From Gaeumannomyces sp. JS-464 (Eukaryota > Ascomycota > Sordariomycetes > Magnaporthales > Magnaporthaceae): DNA of 64,000 bases. Below are positions 10,793-20,589 of this stretch, piece after piece. The translations under genes and the position numbers were made by a program. The notes beneath the pieces are model-generated. The model worked only from the letters and a program-made list of their open reading frames with translations, did not search any database and was not told the origin of the DNA. The DNA lies in the NCBI GenBank assembly GCA_002197995.1, contig NGZR01000002.1:3162001-3226000 (forward strand), given 5' to 3'. Position 1 is the stretch's first letter, and each line of letters begins with the position of its first letter.

Positions 10793-13105
10793 TTCTCCCA
10801 CCGAAGCCGCCCGCTCCGCAACCGCAAAACCCATCGGAGGCACCTCCGCCACAGAAACGGCCGGTGTGTCCCGAGAACCACACGTAAACACTGAGAAAAT
10901 GTGGCATCTCTTCATCTTGAACGATGCTCACATATCCCTTATAACACCGACGGATGCGCCTTTCCCTCACCCTGAAGCGTGTCCTTGTACAAGGCCTTAC
11001 GAATTGTTTTATAGCATACGCCTACTACGCCAATCATTCAGAGGCATGGCTTTCCCTTCTGGTTTCTTTTTCTACCTTGTCGTTGGTCTTTAAATGACTG
11101 AAACCCCCACTCACGGTTTTCTCATCCCTCCAAAATTTCCGGCTGCTTGCCGGGACTCGGTGGCGGGAGAGTTATCAGGTTCCCAAGCTTGTTTGCACAC
11201 GGGGCTGCACAGCTTGTTTTTGTGTTTTTCTTTCTTTCTTGGTGTCAGGGCTGCGAAAGCTGGGCACAAAATCCTCCTTTCTTCTCGTCTCGTTGCATTG
11301 TAAACACAGGTCTTAGCTTATTCCCCACGTGGCTTTCATCTGGAGTACAAGGCGCACTCTGGCGGCTCGATCGGTCTTCGCATCCCTTTGGATCTGCATC
11401 ACTTTGGACAGGCCCCCTGGGGGCCTTTTGTTTGGTTTTCTGCGGCGCGGACCTTTGGGTGTTGTAATTATACGACATAAGAGCAACTCTGCACAAAAGT
11501 TGCTTCCGGGGCGGGCTCGGCTCTTTTTTTTCTTTTTTTTTCTTCTTGTGCTTTCACCGGTGGTTCTAGAACCAAACCCCAGGTAGCCTATAAAAGGAAG
11601 ATAAACAGCCCTAATTCCCATGCTGTGCGGCTCGCGGCCTGAGGCTACGTGGAAGTGATTTGAGCGTCCGACTTGCCTTTTTTGACAAGCAGGTCGGGCA
11701 GTTTCGTGTGCTTTTTTTTTTTTTTTTTTTTTTGGCATGGCTGGCTGCAGACGCGCCGGAGCCCGACTCGCTGTTTTTTCTTTGGTTGTCCCTGTCGCCA
11801 AACGGGCGGGCAACGGATGGGAATTCCTCAGCCACGTATCTTGTCTGGCTGGGCGCCCTCGACGGGGGGGGTTTCAGTGGCTCGGCCGATTCCGGATAGG
11901 GGTTGGCTGATGGGATGAGTTGTCTCTGCTGCTAGCGCGTGATCACGGTGGCAGGGTAGCCAACCGCCTTGTAGTGTTTTCGCCTTCTTTTTTGGTCTTC
12001 CCGTTCCTTCTTTTTTCTTTCTTTCGCCTTCCATTTGAGCTCATCAATACACGCCTCTAAATCTTGAATACACCAAACAGCGCGCTGGCCAGATTTAAAT
12101 TTCACGTTTGAATCTTCTGTGCCGTATTTCTCTTGGCGTCTCAACGGGGAAGCTGCCCGGTTGCGGCGGCACATTGACAGAAGCGGACTAGCCCGGCCGC
12201 TCGGGGTTTGTTGGTTTGCGGGGAGCTTCTGGCGGGGCCGTCAACCCACCAGACTCGGCTGTCCCAAAAAGGTCTGTCTTGGAGACGGCGAAGTTAGGTA
12301 GGTGTAGGTACCTACCATACCGGGGGACCCCATTTTTGAAAAACGCTCTCACACGCTTCAGCGTTTTTCAAAATCGGGGTCTCCCAGTATGGTAGGTAGG
12401 CAGGGACCCGACCCAGCTTCCTCATGCAGGCAGCTCTCCTTGTGCTACGGGATGACGTCAACGTGTCGTCCAATGGTGATCTGGTCGATGGGGCTGCCTT
12501 CACCACCAACCAGCCAGCCAGCCAGGCGGCCAGGGCGTTTGACACCTTTGCATCGCATGGATGATGCATCGTCTCTCTCGCTGCCCGACGATGCGTTGTT
12601 CCTGTCGACACCAAAAAAAAAGTGGCCTGTGGGCTTTTTGGAAGTGCACTCTGGTAGCTTTGTATTAAACCCCGTTCAAGCCTCTCCTGCAGGTGTCTTG
12701 TTTCTACTCGCTGGCCCCCTTTTTTTTTCATCACCTCTGTCTCTATTCACCTGTTATTTCGGCATGTCATCTGAGGAGATAACAAGAGCCAATCTACTAG
12801 CCTGTTGTCGACTGCTGGTTTGATCCGAGGCCTCGAGCCGCATACTTGGTCTATTTAGCTGTCTCAACATTCTATCTTGCCCGAGAAGACATTGCACAAC
12901 ACCAGGGGAGAAGTCGTCTGTCTCTTCAGTGACCGTTGGGTTAAATCATCAAGACAAGAGAGAGGGAGGGTGGACACGAAAAAGCATCATACCATCGTGC
13001 CCCGGTACTAGCAATTGGTCTGCCTTTCTACCCCTACCTAACCAGGTAGAACAAACATAACCCCACCAAAAGAGATCGATCACACGCAAAAAGGCACACA
13101 CAAAC
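10793..13105. other. Intergenic, with homopolymer T runs and a hairpin
   Basis: No gene recognised. T-rich runs lie at about 11524-11545 and 11712-11734 (long T run). The 86-bp inverted repeat at 12311-12396 is the most structured element. The last few hundred bases form the promoter and leader of the PMP47-like gene. Confidence 0.5.
12311..12396. repeat. Near-perfect 37-bp inverted repeat (hairpin)
   Basis: The left arm 12311-12347 starts CCTACCATAC and ends GAAAAACGCT. The right arm 12360-12396 is its reverse complement with about four mismatches, and the loop is 12 nt (12348-12359). The outer ends are TAGGTA/TACCTA motifs. It could be a short MITE-like element, a structured RNA or a terminator-like hairpin. 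Confidence 0.85.
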
Positions 13106-15133
13106 ATGTCATCCGGCGGCATCCTCCCCGCCCTGGGCCACGCGGCCTCGGGCTCGCTCGGGGCCGCCATCGCAACGGCGGCGACGTACCCGCTCGACCT
13201 GATCAACACGCGACTCAAGGTCCAGCGGCAGCTCGCCCGCAACGGCGGCGCGGGCGACGCCTACGACGGCGCGGTCGACGCGCTGCGGCGGATCCTGCGC
13301 GACGAGGGCGGGGCCTCGGCCCTGTTCGTCGGCCTGACCTCGGACGTGGCCAAGTCGGCGGCCGACTCGTTCCTCTTCTTCCTCTTCTACTCGTGGCTGC
13401 GCTCGCACCGCCTCGCCGCCCGCGCCGGCCGCAGGGGCGCCGCCGCCAGGGGCCTCGGGGCGGTCGAGGAGCTGCTGGTCGGCGCCGCCGCGGGCGCGTG
13501 CGCCAGGGCCCTGACCATGCCCGTGGCCAACGCCGTCGCGCGCATGCAGGCCGCCGCGCTGGCGGCGGACCAGTGGCACGCCAGGAAGGGCCTCGTCGGC
13601 GAGCTGCGCGACCTGTGGAAGGAGAACGGCGTCCAGGGCCTCTGGGCGGGGTACTCGGCCGCTCTGGTCCTGACCTTGAACCCAAGCATCACATTCTGCC
13701 TGGACCAGGTGATCAGGGGCGCCGCCGCGAGCGGTGGTAAGCCCCGAGGGGGCGGCCGTGGCGGTGGCGGCGGCAGCGGAGGAGGAGGAGGAGGAGGAGG
13801 GGACCTGGGCGGGTTCGCGACGTTCCTCAGCGCGGCTGTGAGCAAGGCCGCCGCCACTGCCCTCACATACCCTTTCCAGATCGCCAAGGCGCGGCTGCAG
13901 GTGTCGACCATGATGGCGTCGCCGGCCGTGCCGAGGGCACCGTCACCGCCGGCCCCAACGCCCCCGCCGCCGTTCATTCCGCCCGTCATCATAGAGCCCA
14001 CGCCGGAGCCCGAGGCCGAGAGCAAGAGGGCGAGGATGGACGATGCGCTCAGGCGGTCGGTCGACCTGATCGACGTCAACGGGGGCGACGCGGCGCCGGC
14101 GGCCAGGCAGGACGACAAGGACGAGGTGGAGTCGAACCACAGCCACATCAGCCACCTCAGCCATATGACAGCCGAGGACGGCATGACGGGGCGCGGGCTC
14201 GGGCTCGGGATCAGGAACAACGTCTTCCACACCCCGATGATCGGCTCGCCGCAGGAAGACGTGGTTGAGGAGGTCAAGGAGGCCGTCGTGTCGGCTGCCC
14301 AGACCGTCGGGACCGGCGTCAAGAGCATCGCACACGACAACATCTTCACCATGCTGGTCCACATCTCCAAGAGCGAGGGCCCGGGCGCCCTGTACGACGG
14401 CCTGGCCGGCGAGCTGCTCAGGGCCTTCTTCAGCCACGGCATCGCGATGCTGTCCAAGGACCTGCTGCACAAGTTGGTCGTGCGCCTGTACTTTGGCCTC
14501 GTCGCCGTCTGGAGGACCGTCAACGACGACCGGCGGCCACAGGCTGATCTGCATCCGCGAGAACGGGTAATGCGGGACCAGTCATTGCTCGCGTCCTTTG
14601 ATTCAGACCCATACGCGCAGTCATCATCATCATCATCATCATCATCATCACACAGTCCGTTTGGCAATACCGTCCCCAGAGGACGTGGCCCTGCCAGCTA
14701 TTCGCAACGTTATCCCACGAGCTATGAAGACCGAGAGCCTGCTGGCTATGGAGGCGGAAGAGGAGACCCGGCTTATTATAACAGGCGAGGCGGCCCAGCC
14801 GACTATGACGACTATGATGGTTCGGGCGGCTATGGAGGCGGTCCGGGCAGTTACGGAGGTGGCCGGAGTGGCTACGGCGGTCGGGGCGGTTACGGCGCAG
14901 AAGAGCCAACTGGCTACAGGGGCAGAGCCCCTGCCGGATACCTCCCCTATCATGACGACGCCAGGTCGCAACACAATGTCCAGCCCGCCCAAGAGGAGAG
15001 CCGGGGATTTTTCGGGTTTGGCAAGGCGAAGCCAAAGCCCACACCGGTCCGGAAGGTGGTAAAAGAAGTGACCGAGGTCTTTCTAACGAACATGCTCGAT
15101 AGTAGCCATCGCATGATCAAAGACAGGTCGTAG
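13106..15133 (+). CDS. Peroxisomal membrane carrier, PMP47/ANT1-like, with long C-terminal extension
   Basis: Member of the mitochondrial carrier superfamily, resembling the peroxisomal adenine nucleotide carriers PMP47/Ant1 that import ATP for fatty-acid activation. Single exon, 675 aa, about twice the usual carrier length. Repeat 1 has the signature PLDLINTRLK (residues 29-38). Repeat 2 is degenerate (MPVANAVARMQ). Repeat 3 has YPFQIAKARLQ with its Pro at residue 256. A Gly run near residues 220-235 separates repeats 2 and 3. Repeat 3 is interrupted by about 130 mostly polar residues (Pro-rich, then DDKDEVESNHSHISHLSHM) before its second helix (ALYDGLAGELLRAFFSHG). After about residue 475 comes a disordered tail with ten Ser from a TCA repeat and GGYGGGPGSYGGGRSGYGG motifs. 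The N-terminal ATG fits the family. Transport of ATP is inferred from homology only. Confidence 0.8.
   Translation: MSSGGILPALGHAASGSLGAAIATAATYPLDLINTRLKVQRQLARNGGAGDAYDGAVDALRRILRDEGGASALFVGLTSDVAKSAADSFLFFLFYSWLRSHRLAARAGRRGAAARGLGAVEELLVGAAAGACARALTMPVANAVARMQAAALAADQWHARKGLVGELRDLWKENGVQGLWAGYSAALVLTLNPSITFCLDQVIRGAAASGGKPRGGGRGGGGGSGGGGGGGGDLGGFATFLSAAVSKAAATALTYPFQIAKARLQVSTMMASPAVPRAPSPPAPTPPPPFIPPVIIEPTPEPEAESKRARMDDALRRSVDLIDVNGGDAAPAARQDDKDEVESNHSHISHLSHMTAEDGMTGRGLGLGIRNNVFHTPMIGSPQEDVVEEVKEAVVSAAQTVGTGVKSIAHDNIFTMLVHISKSEGPGALYDGLAGELLRAFFSHGIAMLSKDLLHKLVVRLYFGLVAVWRTVNDDRRPQADLHPRERVMRDQSLLASFDSDPYAQSSSSSSSSSSHSPFGNTVPRGRGPASYSQRYPTSYEDREPAGYGGGRGDPAYYNRRGGPADYDDYDGSGGYGGGPGSYGGGRSGYGGRGGYGAEEPTGYRGRAPAGYLPYHDDARSQHNVQPAQEESRGFFGFGKAKPKPTPVRKVVKEVTEVFLTNMLDSSHRMIKDRS
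14621..14650 (+). repeat. (TCA)10 coding microsatellite
   Basis: Ten TCA triplets encode a Ser10 run in the C-terminal tail of the PMP47-like protein. Length changes in multiples of three would be tolerated. Confidence 0.9.
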
Positions 15134-15285
15134 GGGGACTGAAGGGAAGGGTATTTGCGCTGGTTTGCCTTGTCGGATGTTAGAACACAGATGTAATGTC
15201 AAAAATAGAGCGTTGTGGGTTCCTGGGTGCCTGGGCGTCTGGGGTTCTGGGGTTTCATCTTGTCTATAATAATAATGACCGGATT

Positions 15286-16583
15286 TCAGCATTGAAATGC
15301 TACGCCAAGCTTTTTGACCTGGTTCACGCCGCCTGCCGAGAAGCCTGTGCCCTCGCTACGGAGCTCGACGAGCCCCGGCGCGGCCTTATCCTTTTTGTGC
15401 TTCTCCGACGACGACGGAGATTTCCTCTCGGTCACGTCGGCATCGCACACGAAGCAGCGGACCTGGTTCGGGTCGGTCCCAGGGGCGTGCGGGTCTATCT
15501 TGCCCGACGGCGTCACGAACTGCGCGACGCACGACTTGCACACGACGTGGCCGCACGGCTTGGCCAGCACGGCCTTGGAGCTGTTGGACAGCGCCTTCCT
15601 GCAGGCCGGACATATCCTCTGCCGCGCCGCCGACGAGGAGGAGCCGGCCTTGGCGCCCTCCTCCGGCCCGTCCTCGGTGAAGTGGATGGCCGTCAGCGAG
15701 TGCAGCGACAGCGGGTGTGGGTTGTCCTCCTTGGAGCTCGGGCAGACGGGCTCCTTCTTGACCGCCTTCTTCACCTCGTGCAGCACGTTGTGCTGGTTCG
15801 AGGTCGGCGTCACTGTCGGGGCCCAGAACGAGGGCAGCGTGGGCTTGGCCGCCTTTTCGCTCTCGATGGTCCTGCGGGCCTTGGCCCGGTCCTCGGCCGC
15901 GATGCGCGCCACCTCCTCCTCGTCCAGCTCAAAGGCCCGCTTCTTCGAGGAGGCGCTGCTGCTGCTGCCATCCTGGCTGCTATTTAGCAGCGCCTTGGGA
16001 GCCCCCTGTGCCGTCCTTGAAGCGTCTGTCGCCCCCTGTAATGACGGTGACGACGATGATGCTGCTGCTGCTGATGTAGCAACCCCTGCAGCAGACGACG
16101 ACCCCCTATCCCCGCGCCACCCTCCCTTGCCGCCCTTGGGTGCAGAGACGTCGAAGCCGGCCTGGACGAGCTCAAACTCCCTGACGGCGCGGTCGTGGGC
16201 CTCCTGCTCGCTCAGGCTGTGCGCCTGTGCGCTCTTCCTCTCTGCTTTGAGGCGGGCGCGCTCGGCGCGCTTGATCTCCTTCTTCTGGGCCAGGATGTTG
16301 CTCAGGGCGCACTCGCGGCAGAAGATGTCGCCGCGCGGGCAGGCGACGGGCTCGACGGCGGCCTCGAGGCAGAGCGAGCACGAGGCGAAGGGCAGAAAGG
16401 ACTCGCGCGACAGGCGCGCCGACGAGGCGCCCCAGGCGGCTTTTGCCTGCGACCGCTCGTACGACGTGAAGACGGCCCTGCTGGTGTTCCTTTTGCCTGT
16501 TGGGTTTGGTTGGTGGGTCAGATGGTATTTTTCGAGAGGCAGAAAAGGTTTCGGGCCCAAGCAAGGGACGTACTGTGGGACAT
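15286..16583 (-). CDS. NOSIP-like RING/U-box protein
   Basis: Homologue of nitric-oxide-synthase-interacting protein, a nuclear RING-type E3 ligase family found with spliceosomes. Exon 1 is only 10 nt (16574-16583, ATG TCC CAC A). After a 77-nt intron (16497-16573) exon 2 (15286-16496) completes MSHSKRNTSRAVFTSYER, the typical NOSIP N-terminus. The total is 406 aa. The first half-RING is CSLCLEAAVEPVACPRGDIFC-like near residue 45 and flanks FCRECALSNIL. A Lys/Glu-rich helix follows (EIKRAERARLKAERK), then a Ser/Ala-rich linker, and a C-terminal RING with CPACRKAL, KPCGHVVCKSC and CFVCDADV. It is convergent with the carrier gene (152 bp between stops) and divergent from tafazzin. The reading frame is intact. 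Confidence 0.88.
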
Positions 16584-16969
16584 GTTGGGGGCTCGGATGG
16601 GTCGTCGAGGAGAAAGCGCTCGTGCCGTGGCGGGCTTGACGGCTCTGGATAACTTGTTCCTGGGAAATCGTCGCCAGGAGCTTTTTGGGGACCTTGCGAT
16701 GGGGGATATTAACGCGTTGGGCGGCGCGATGGAATAAATGGGTTTGACGATGAAGTCACTCCTCCGCTGTTCCGAGGCGGGAGGTACGCGGTTGACCCCA
16801 GCCCAGCACCAAAGTGGGGCCGCTAACTGATGCAACGCAACTGTGCCTATCACCCTAAGACACGCCGTAAGCCGTTCGGTTTTTGCCGCCAAGAAAACGA
16901 CAGCTTTTTTTTCGGACCCATGGAACACCATCGTCAGGACACCTGCGTCGGCAGCCAGACAGGTGCACC
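16584..16969. promoter_or_regulatory. Divergent NOSIP/tafazzin promoter
   Basis: 386 bp between two divergent ATGs must contain both promoters and 5' leaders. I see no diagnostic binding site beyond a T8 run near 16904. Confidence 0.5.
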
Positions 16970-18469
16970 ATGGCCCTGACGCCCGTCGTGCCGCCCCAGA
17001 AGCCCAGCCTGGCATGGCGGGCCGGCTCGGCCGTGATCATGGGCCTGACCGGCCTCTTGTGCAAGGGCTTTCTCTACGGCCTCAATGACGTCGAGGTCAT
17101 CGGCATGGACCGGTTTCTCGATCTGCTCGAGAGTAGGAGGGATGTCGACAAGCGGCGACGGGGTCTTATCACTGGTGATTTTAGCCAAATCGTTTGTGAT
17201 TTGTATTTCATGGGTCACAACTAGGGATAGGGCGCTGACTTTCATACTTCTTTGAACTTCACCCCTGAGGGTTCGTTTTTCAGTGAGCAACCATGTTTCT
17301 GTGTGAGTACCCCACCCCCCTGACCCCGATGCAAGAACATATTTACTCACAAAAATATTCAACAGTCTCGACGACCCTCTAATCTGGGGGATCCTCCCTC
17401 TCAAATACAACTTCGACCCAGCCAGCCTGAGGTGGTCGCTAGCCGCGCACGACATCTGCTTCAAGAACAGCCTCCTCACCAGGTTCTTCCAAATGGGCCA
17501 AACCCTGCCCACCTACCGCTTCAAGCACTCGCCCCTGGGCGGGCTCTTCCAGCCCACCATGACCGACGCCGTCCGCCTCCTCTCGGACGGCCGGGCCCCG
17601 AGGTTTCTGCCATCCGCACCGTCGTCCATCCACAAGGGCGGCCACCCCTCGGCGTCTGCATCCTCACCAGACACCACTGCGGCGGCCGCCTTCCGCCCCT
17701 GGGCCCCGCCGCACGCCTGGGTGCACGTCTTCCCCGAGGCGTGCGTGCACCAGCAGGCCGAGCGCGGGATGCGCTACTTCAAATGGGGCGTCGCCCGCCT
17801 CGTGCTCGAGACCCCCGGCAGCGACGACCGTGACGGCCCGTCGTCGTCGGCATCCCCGCCAGACTCCGCAGCCCCGAACATCGTGCCCATGTTCATCGAC
17901 GGCACCGACCGCGTCATGGCCGAGGACCGCGGCTTCCCCCGCTTCCTGCCGCGCGTCGGCCGCCGCGTCCGTGTCGTCTTTGGCGAGCCGCTCGACGCCG
18001 AGGTGGCCTTTGGTGACCTGCGGCGCCGCTGGAGGGAGCTGGTCGCTGCTTCCTCCTCCTCCTCCTCCTCCTCCTCTTCTTCTTCTTCTTCTTCTTCTTC
18101 TTCTTCCTCCCCTCCTCTTCTTCTTCTTCCTCCCCCTCCTCTTCTTCTCCTTCCTCCCCCTCCTCTTCTCCTCGCCCATCATTGCGGGACGACGAGAAGA
18201 ACGCTGGAAGCAAGACGGCCGCAAAGCCAGAGACGGCGGTGACGGCAGCGACGATGGGGGCGGTGGACCTGGAGCACGGCGAGGAGGCTCGGGCGATCCG
18301 CATCGAGGTCGCCCGGAGGCTCCGCGACGAGGTCCTCAAGCTCCGCCGCAGCCTGGGCTACCCCGACGAGGACCCAAAGCTCGGTCTGGCCGACACCTGG
18401 GCCAGGGAGCCTGGGGCTGGCTACACCTACAAGAGCAGTGTTGACGACAGTATCGTCAGTCAAAGATAA
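16970..18469 (+). CDS. taz1: Tafazzin, cardiolipin transacylase
   Basis: Tafazzin remodels mitochondrial cardiolipin by acyl transfer. Exons: 16970-17174, 17284-17302 (19 nt) and 17366-18469, with introns of 109 and 63 nt. The acyltransferase HX4D motif (VSNHVSVLDDP) is split over the micro-exon and exon 3. Further hallmarks are PLIWGILPLKYNFD, RWSLAAHDICF, GQTLPTYR, the HVFPEACVHQ block (FPEG-like) and IVPMFIDGTD. A hydrophobic N-terminus (AVIMGLTGLLCKGFLYGL) fits membrane insertion. A Ser/Pro insertion of about 40 residues sits before the FPE block. After RRRWRELVAA a 125-nt pyrimidine tract encodes a Ser run. The frame on the far side differs, yet restores the conserved tail ARAIRIEVARRLRDEVLKLR and LGLADTWARE. 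The break is therefore an indel inside the tract. Confidence 0.9.
18049..18173 (+). repeat. Polypyrimidine (TCC/TCT)n coding tract
   Basis: 125 consecutive C/T bases made of TCC, TCT and CTCCCC units. It encodes poly-Ser in the tafazzin linker and contains the frame shift between the acyltransferase domain and the C-terminal tail. Confidence 0.9.
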
Positions 18470-19101
18470 GAAACCTCGGCGGTACCACGAGACTACAGAG
18501 ATTCCATGTTCAATGCGTGTAGCAAAGAAGAATACGTCGTGAATTCTAGATAGAGTAGGGTCGGGGAAAAGGGGTTTGGGCAAGCCCCCTGGTCAGTCAT
18601 GGACTCTCGTTGTGACGTATGTACCGTTTACTGAGTACGAAACCCTAATAAATCCGTCACATATCGAAACTATCAAATCAGTCAGTCAACTCCGGGTCCT
18701 CGGCTCCTTGATCAACGGATTTATCAAATTACGCGCTCGACATGGCAATACAAATCAAAAACTAGCGGCAACATGGATAAAAAGTAAGAAGAGTAAAGAT
18801 AGTCATGAAGTCGTTTCCGCTAATAAAAGCAACCGGTGAACATATACAAAACTCGACCTAGTTTCTGTGCCGTCTTCCCATACGCCAAAACAAGAGAGGT
18901 CGCATCGTTTCTTATCTCAGTATGGACTCGGCAGAATTCTATTGGCAGTGTCCGGATACTTTGGGTGGGCATGGCCTTTGATGGCAAAAGTCCTTCCCCG
19001 AAATTTGGTCATCTCGCCAAGTTACAACCACGATCTATTTGTGCGGAGGCCTGTGACAGCCACTGACACATCCCGCAATTTTGTCGCCCAGCGTCCAGGT
19101 C
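18470..19101. other. Tafazzin / FYV10 convergent intergenic region
   Basis: 632 bp between two 3' ends, AT-richer than its surroundings. Two short ORFs (18576-18839 and 18836-19066) show no family features. It probably contains only 3' UTRs and poly(A) signals such as AATAAA-like stretches near 18645. Confidence 0.5.
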
Positions 19102-20589
19102 TCATGTGATGTACACCTTTTTGAGATCGCTCCAGGGGTAGATCTCGCCGGTCCGGAGATCCTTGACGCGGTGGCGGGACAGGCCCGACTTTTTGGCGTA
19201 CTCCTCGAGCCGGGCCTTGCCGTACACCCTGGAGTTGGGCAGCATCACCAGATCGGGCTCGACGTGACTCTTGCTGTGGTGTGCGTATGGTACGTTGCGG
19301 GCGAGCTCGTTCAGCTCCGTCGAGCAGATGGGACACATCGAGGAGCCAAGCGTTATAGCTGTAGATGATGGAGCGGCTGTAGTGGATGAGGAAGAGTCGG
19401 CGCTGGCGGGTGTGACCGACGCGCTGTTGCTACTGCTGTTACCTTCACGGTTGTTGGGGGCGGCAACGTCGCGCGCCTCGCTTGAGTGGCAGGCTGGCGT
19501 TTTGAGGGCCGAGAGGCCAGAAGACAAGGCGATATGCAGCAAGGGGAAAGAAGGGAGTGATAGCAGGCGGTTGTGGGTTGAGGTGAAAAGATCCGCTAGC
19601 ATTTCCCAGCGATCCAGGCTCCAAAGGTCGCCGTATGAGTCTCCGGTGCGGTCGGGCGTGACGGCGAGCAGACCCGCGGCCTGGTTGACTTCGAGCGGGT
19701 ACGTTTCCTTGAAGGGGATGAGGTGCTTCCTGGCGTGTGTTATCGCCTCCAGGAACCTGGGCATCGACTGCGACCTCACCAGTTCTATGTACTGCTGAAA
19801 GCGTAGCATAAACTCAAGATTGCTCTGCGGTCATGGGCATCCTGGGTTAGATGACGATGAAACAGGACAGAATTTTGGCAAGAAAGAAAAAGAAAACATT
19901 AACTCACGTCGATCTTCCGCAACTCCTTCTTGTTGTCTATACACCATGCCAAGGCCTCGGTGACGCTCCTGTTCCTCAGGCTCTCTTGTATCTTGCTCAT
20001 TTGGACAAAAGTCTCGATATCAACGAGATCGCGCATTCCTCGCTCGTCAGCCAGAGCGGTGGCGCTGTTGTTGTAGCCGTGGCGGAGAAGGTAGTCGACG
20101 AGCAAACGGTCTAGGCGGCGGCGGGACCACTGCTCGTACTTGACGTCGTCGAGGGTTTGCATCGAGGCCAGCTCGCCGAGGTGGGCGGCGCGGGCGTCGA
20201 GATGGCGGTACAGGCGGGCCTCCTCGTCGGCACATGCCGAGAGCTTGCGCTTGATGCCGCGCACTCGCGCCAACATGGAGTCGATGTTGCGGAGCACATC
20301 GTCGGGCGAGGCCCGTCCGTTGAGCGAGTTGGTGGCCGTGTCCTTCAGCAGGTTCTTGACTGCTAGCGATTCCTTCTCGACTGTGAAGTGGGCTGACCGG
20401 AAGTTTTTGCGCATCAGCTCGTAAGGGAGCCGGAGTAGCGGTTGGTCCTGTGCACAAGGCGGCGAGCCTGGTCAGCATTCTGCAGTGCCGGGTTGGGTAC
20501 TTGGCCGTTGGTTGTTGCGGCGTCAGAATAGGCCTTACGAGAAGAAGGTGGTTCGCCTTGTCGATTTTTGTGGTTTCATGATCGGCCAT
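19102..20589 (-). CDS. fyv10: FYV10/GID9 subunit of the GID/CTLH ubiquitin ligase
   Basis: Catalytic RING-type subunit of the GID (CTLH) E3 complex, which in yeast degrades gluconeogenic enzymes when glucose returns. Human homologue: MAEA. Exons on the minus strand: 20539-20589, 19908-20447 and 19102-19824 (introns of 91 and 83 nt), all in phase, total 437 aa. A coiled N-terminus ([19 protein letters not shown]) leads to a LisH motif ([20 protein letters not shown], about residues 128-150), then CTLH ([20 protein letters not shown]) and CRA segments, the latter with [16 protein letters not shown] and an inserted Ser/Thr-rich loop of about 60 residues. The degenerate RING follows ([12 protein letters not shown]...MLPNSRVYG), and the conserved tail ends DLKKVYIT. 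The frame is intact. Confidence 0.92.

Noticed and set aside
11700..11740. Long T run as a retroelement poly(A) tail
   Set aside because: No reverse transcriptase or target-site duplication nearby; T runs are common throughout the intergenic DNA.
13387..14667. 426-codon ORF antisense to the carrier gene
   Set aside because: Asp/Ser-rich runs are reverse readings of the TCA repeat and Pro-rich codons; no family resemblance.
15314..16639. 441-codon ORF antisense to NOSIP
   Set aside because: Shadow of a GC-rich coding frame; the minus strand has RING motifs and correct splicing.
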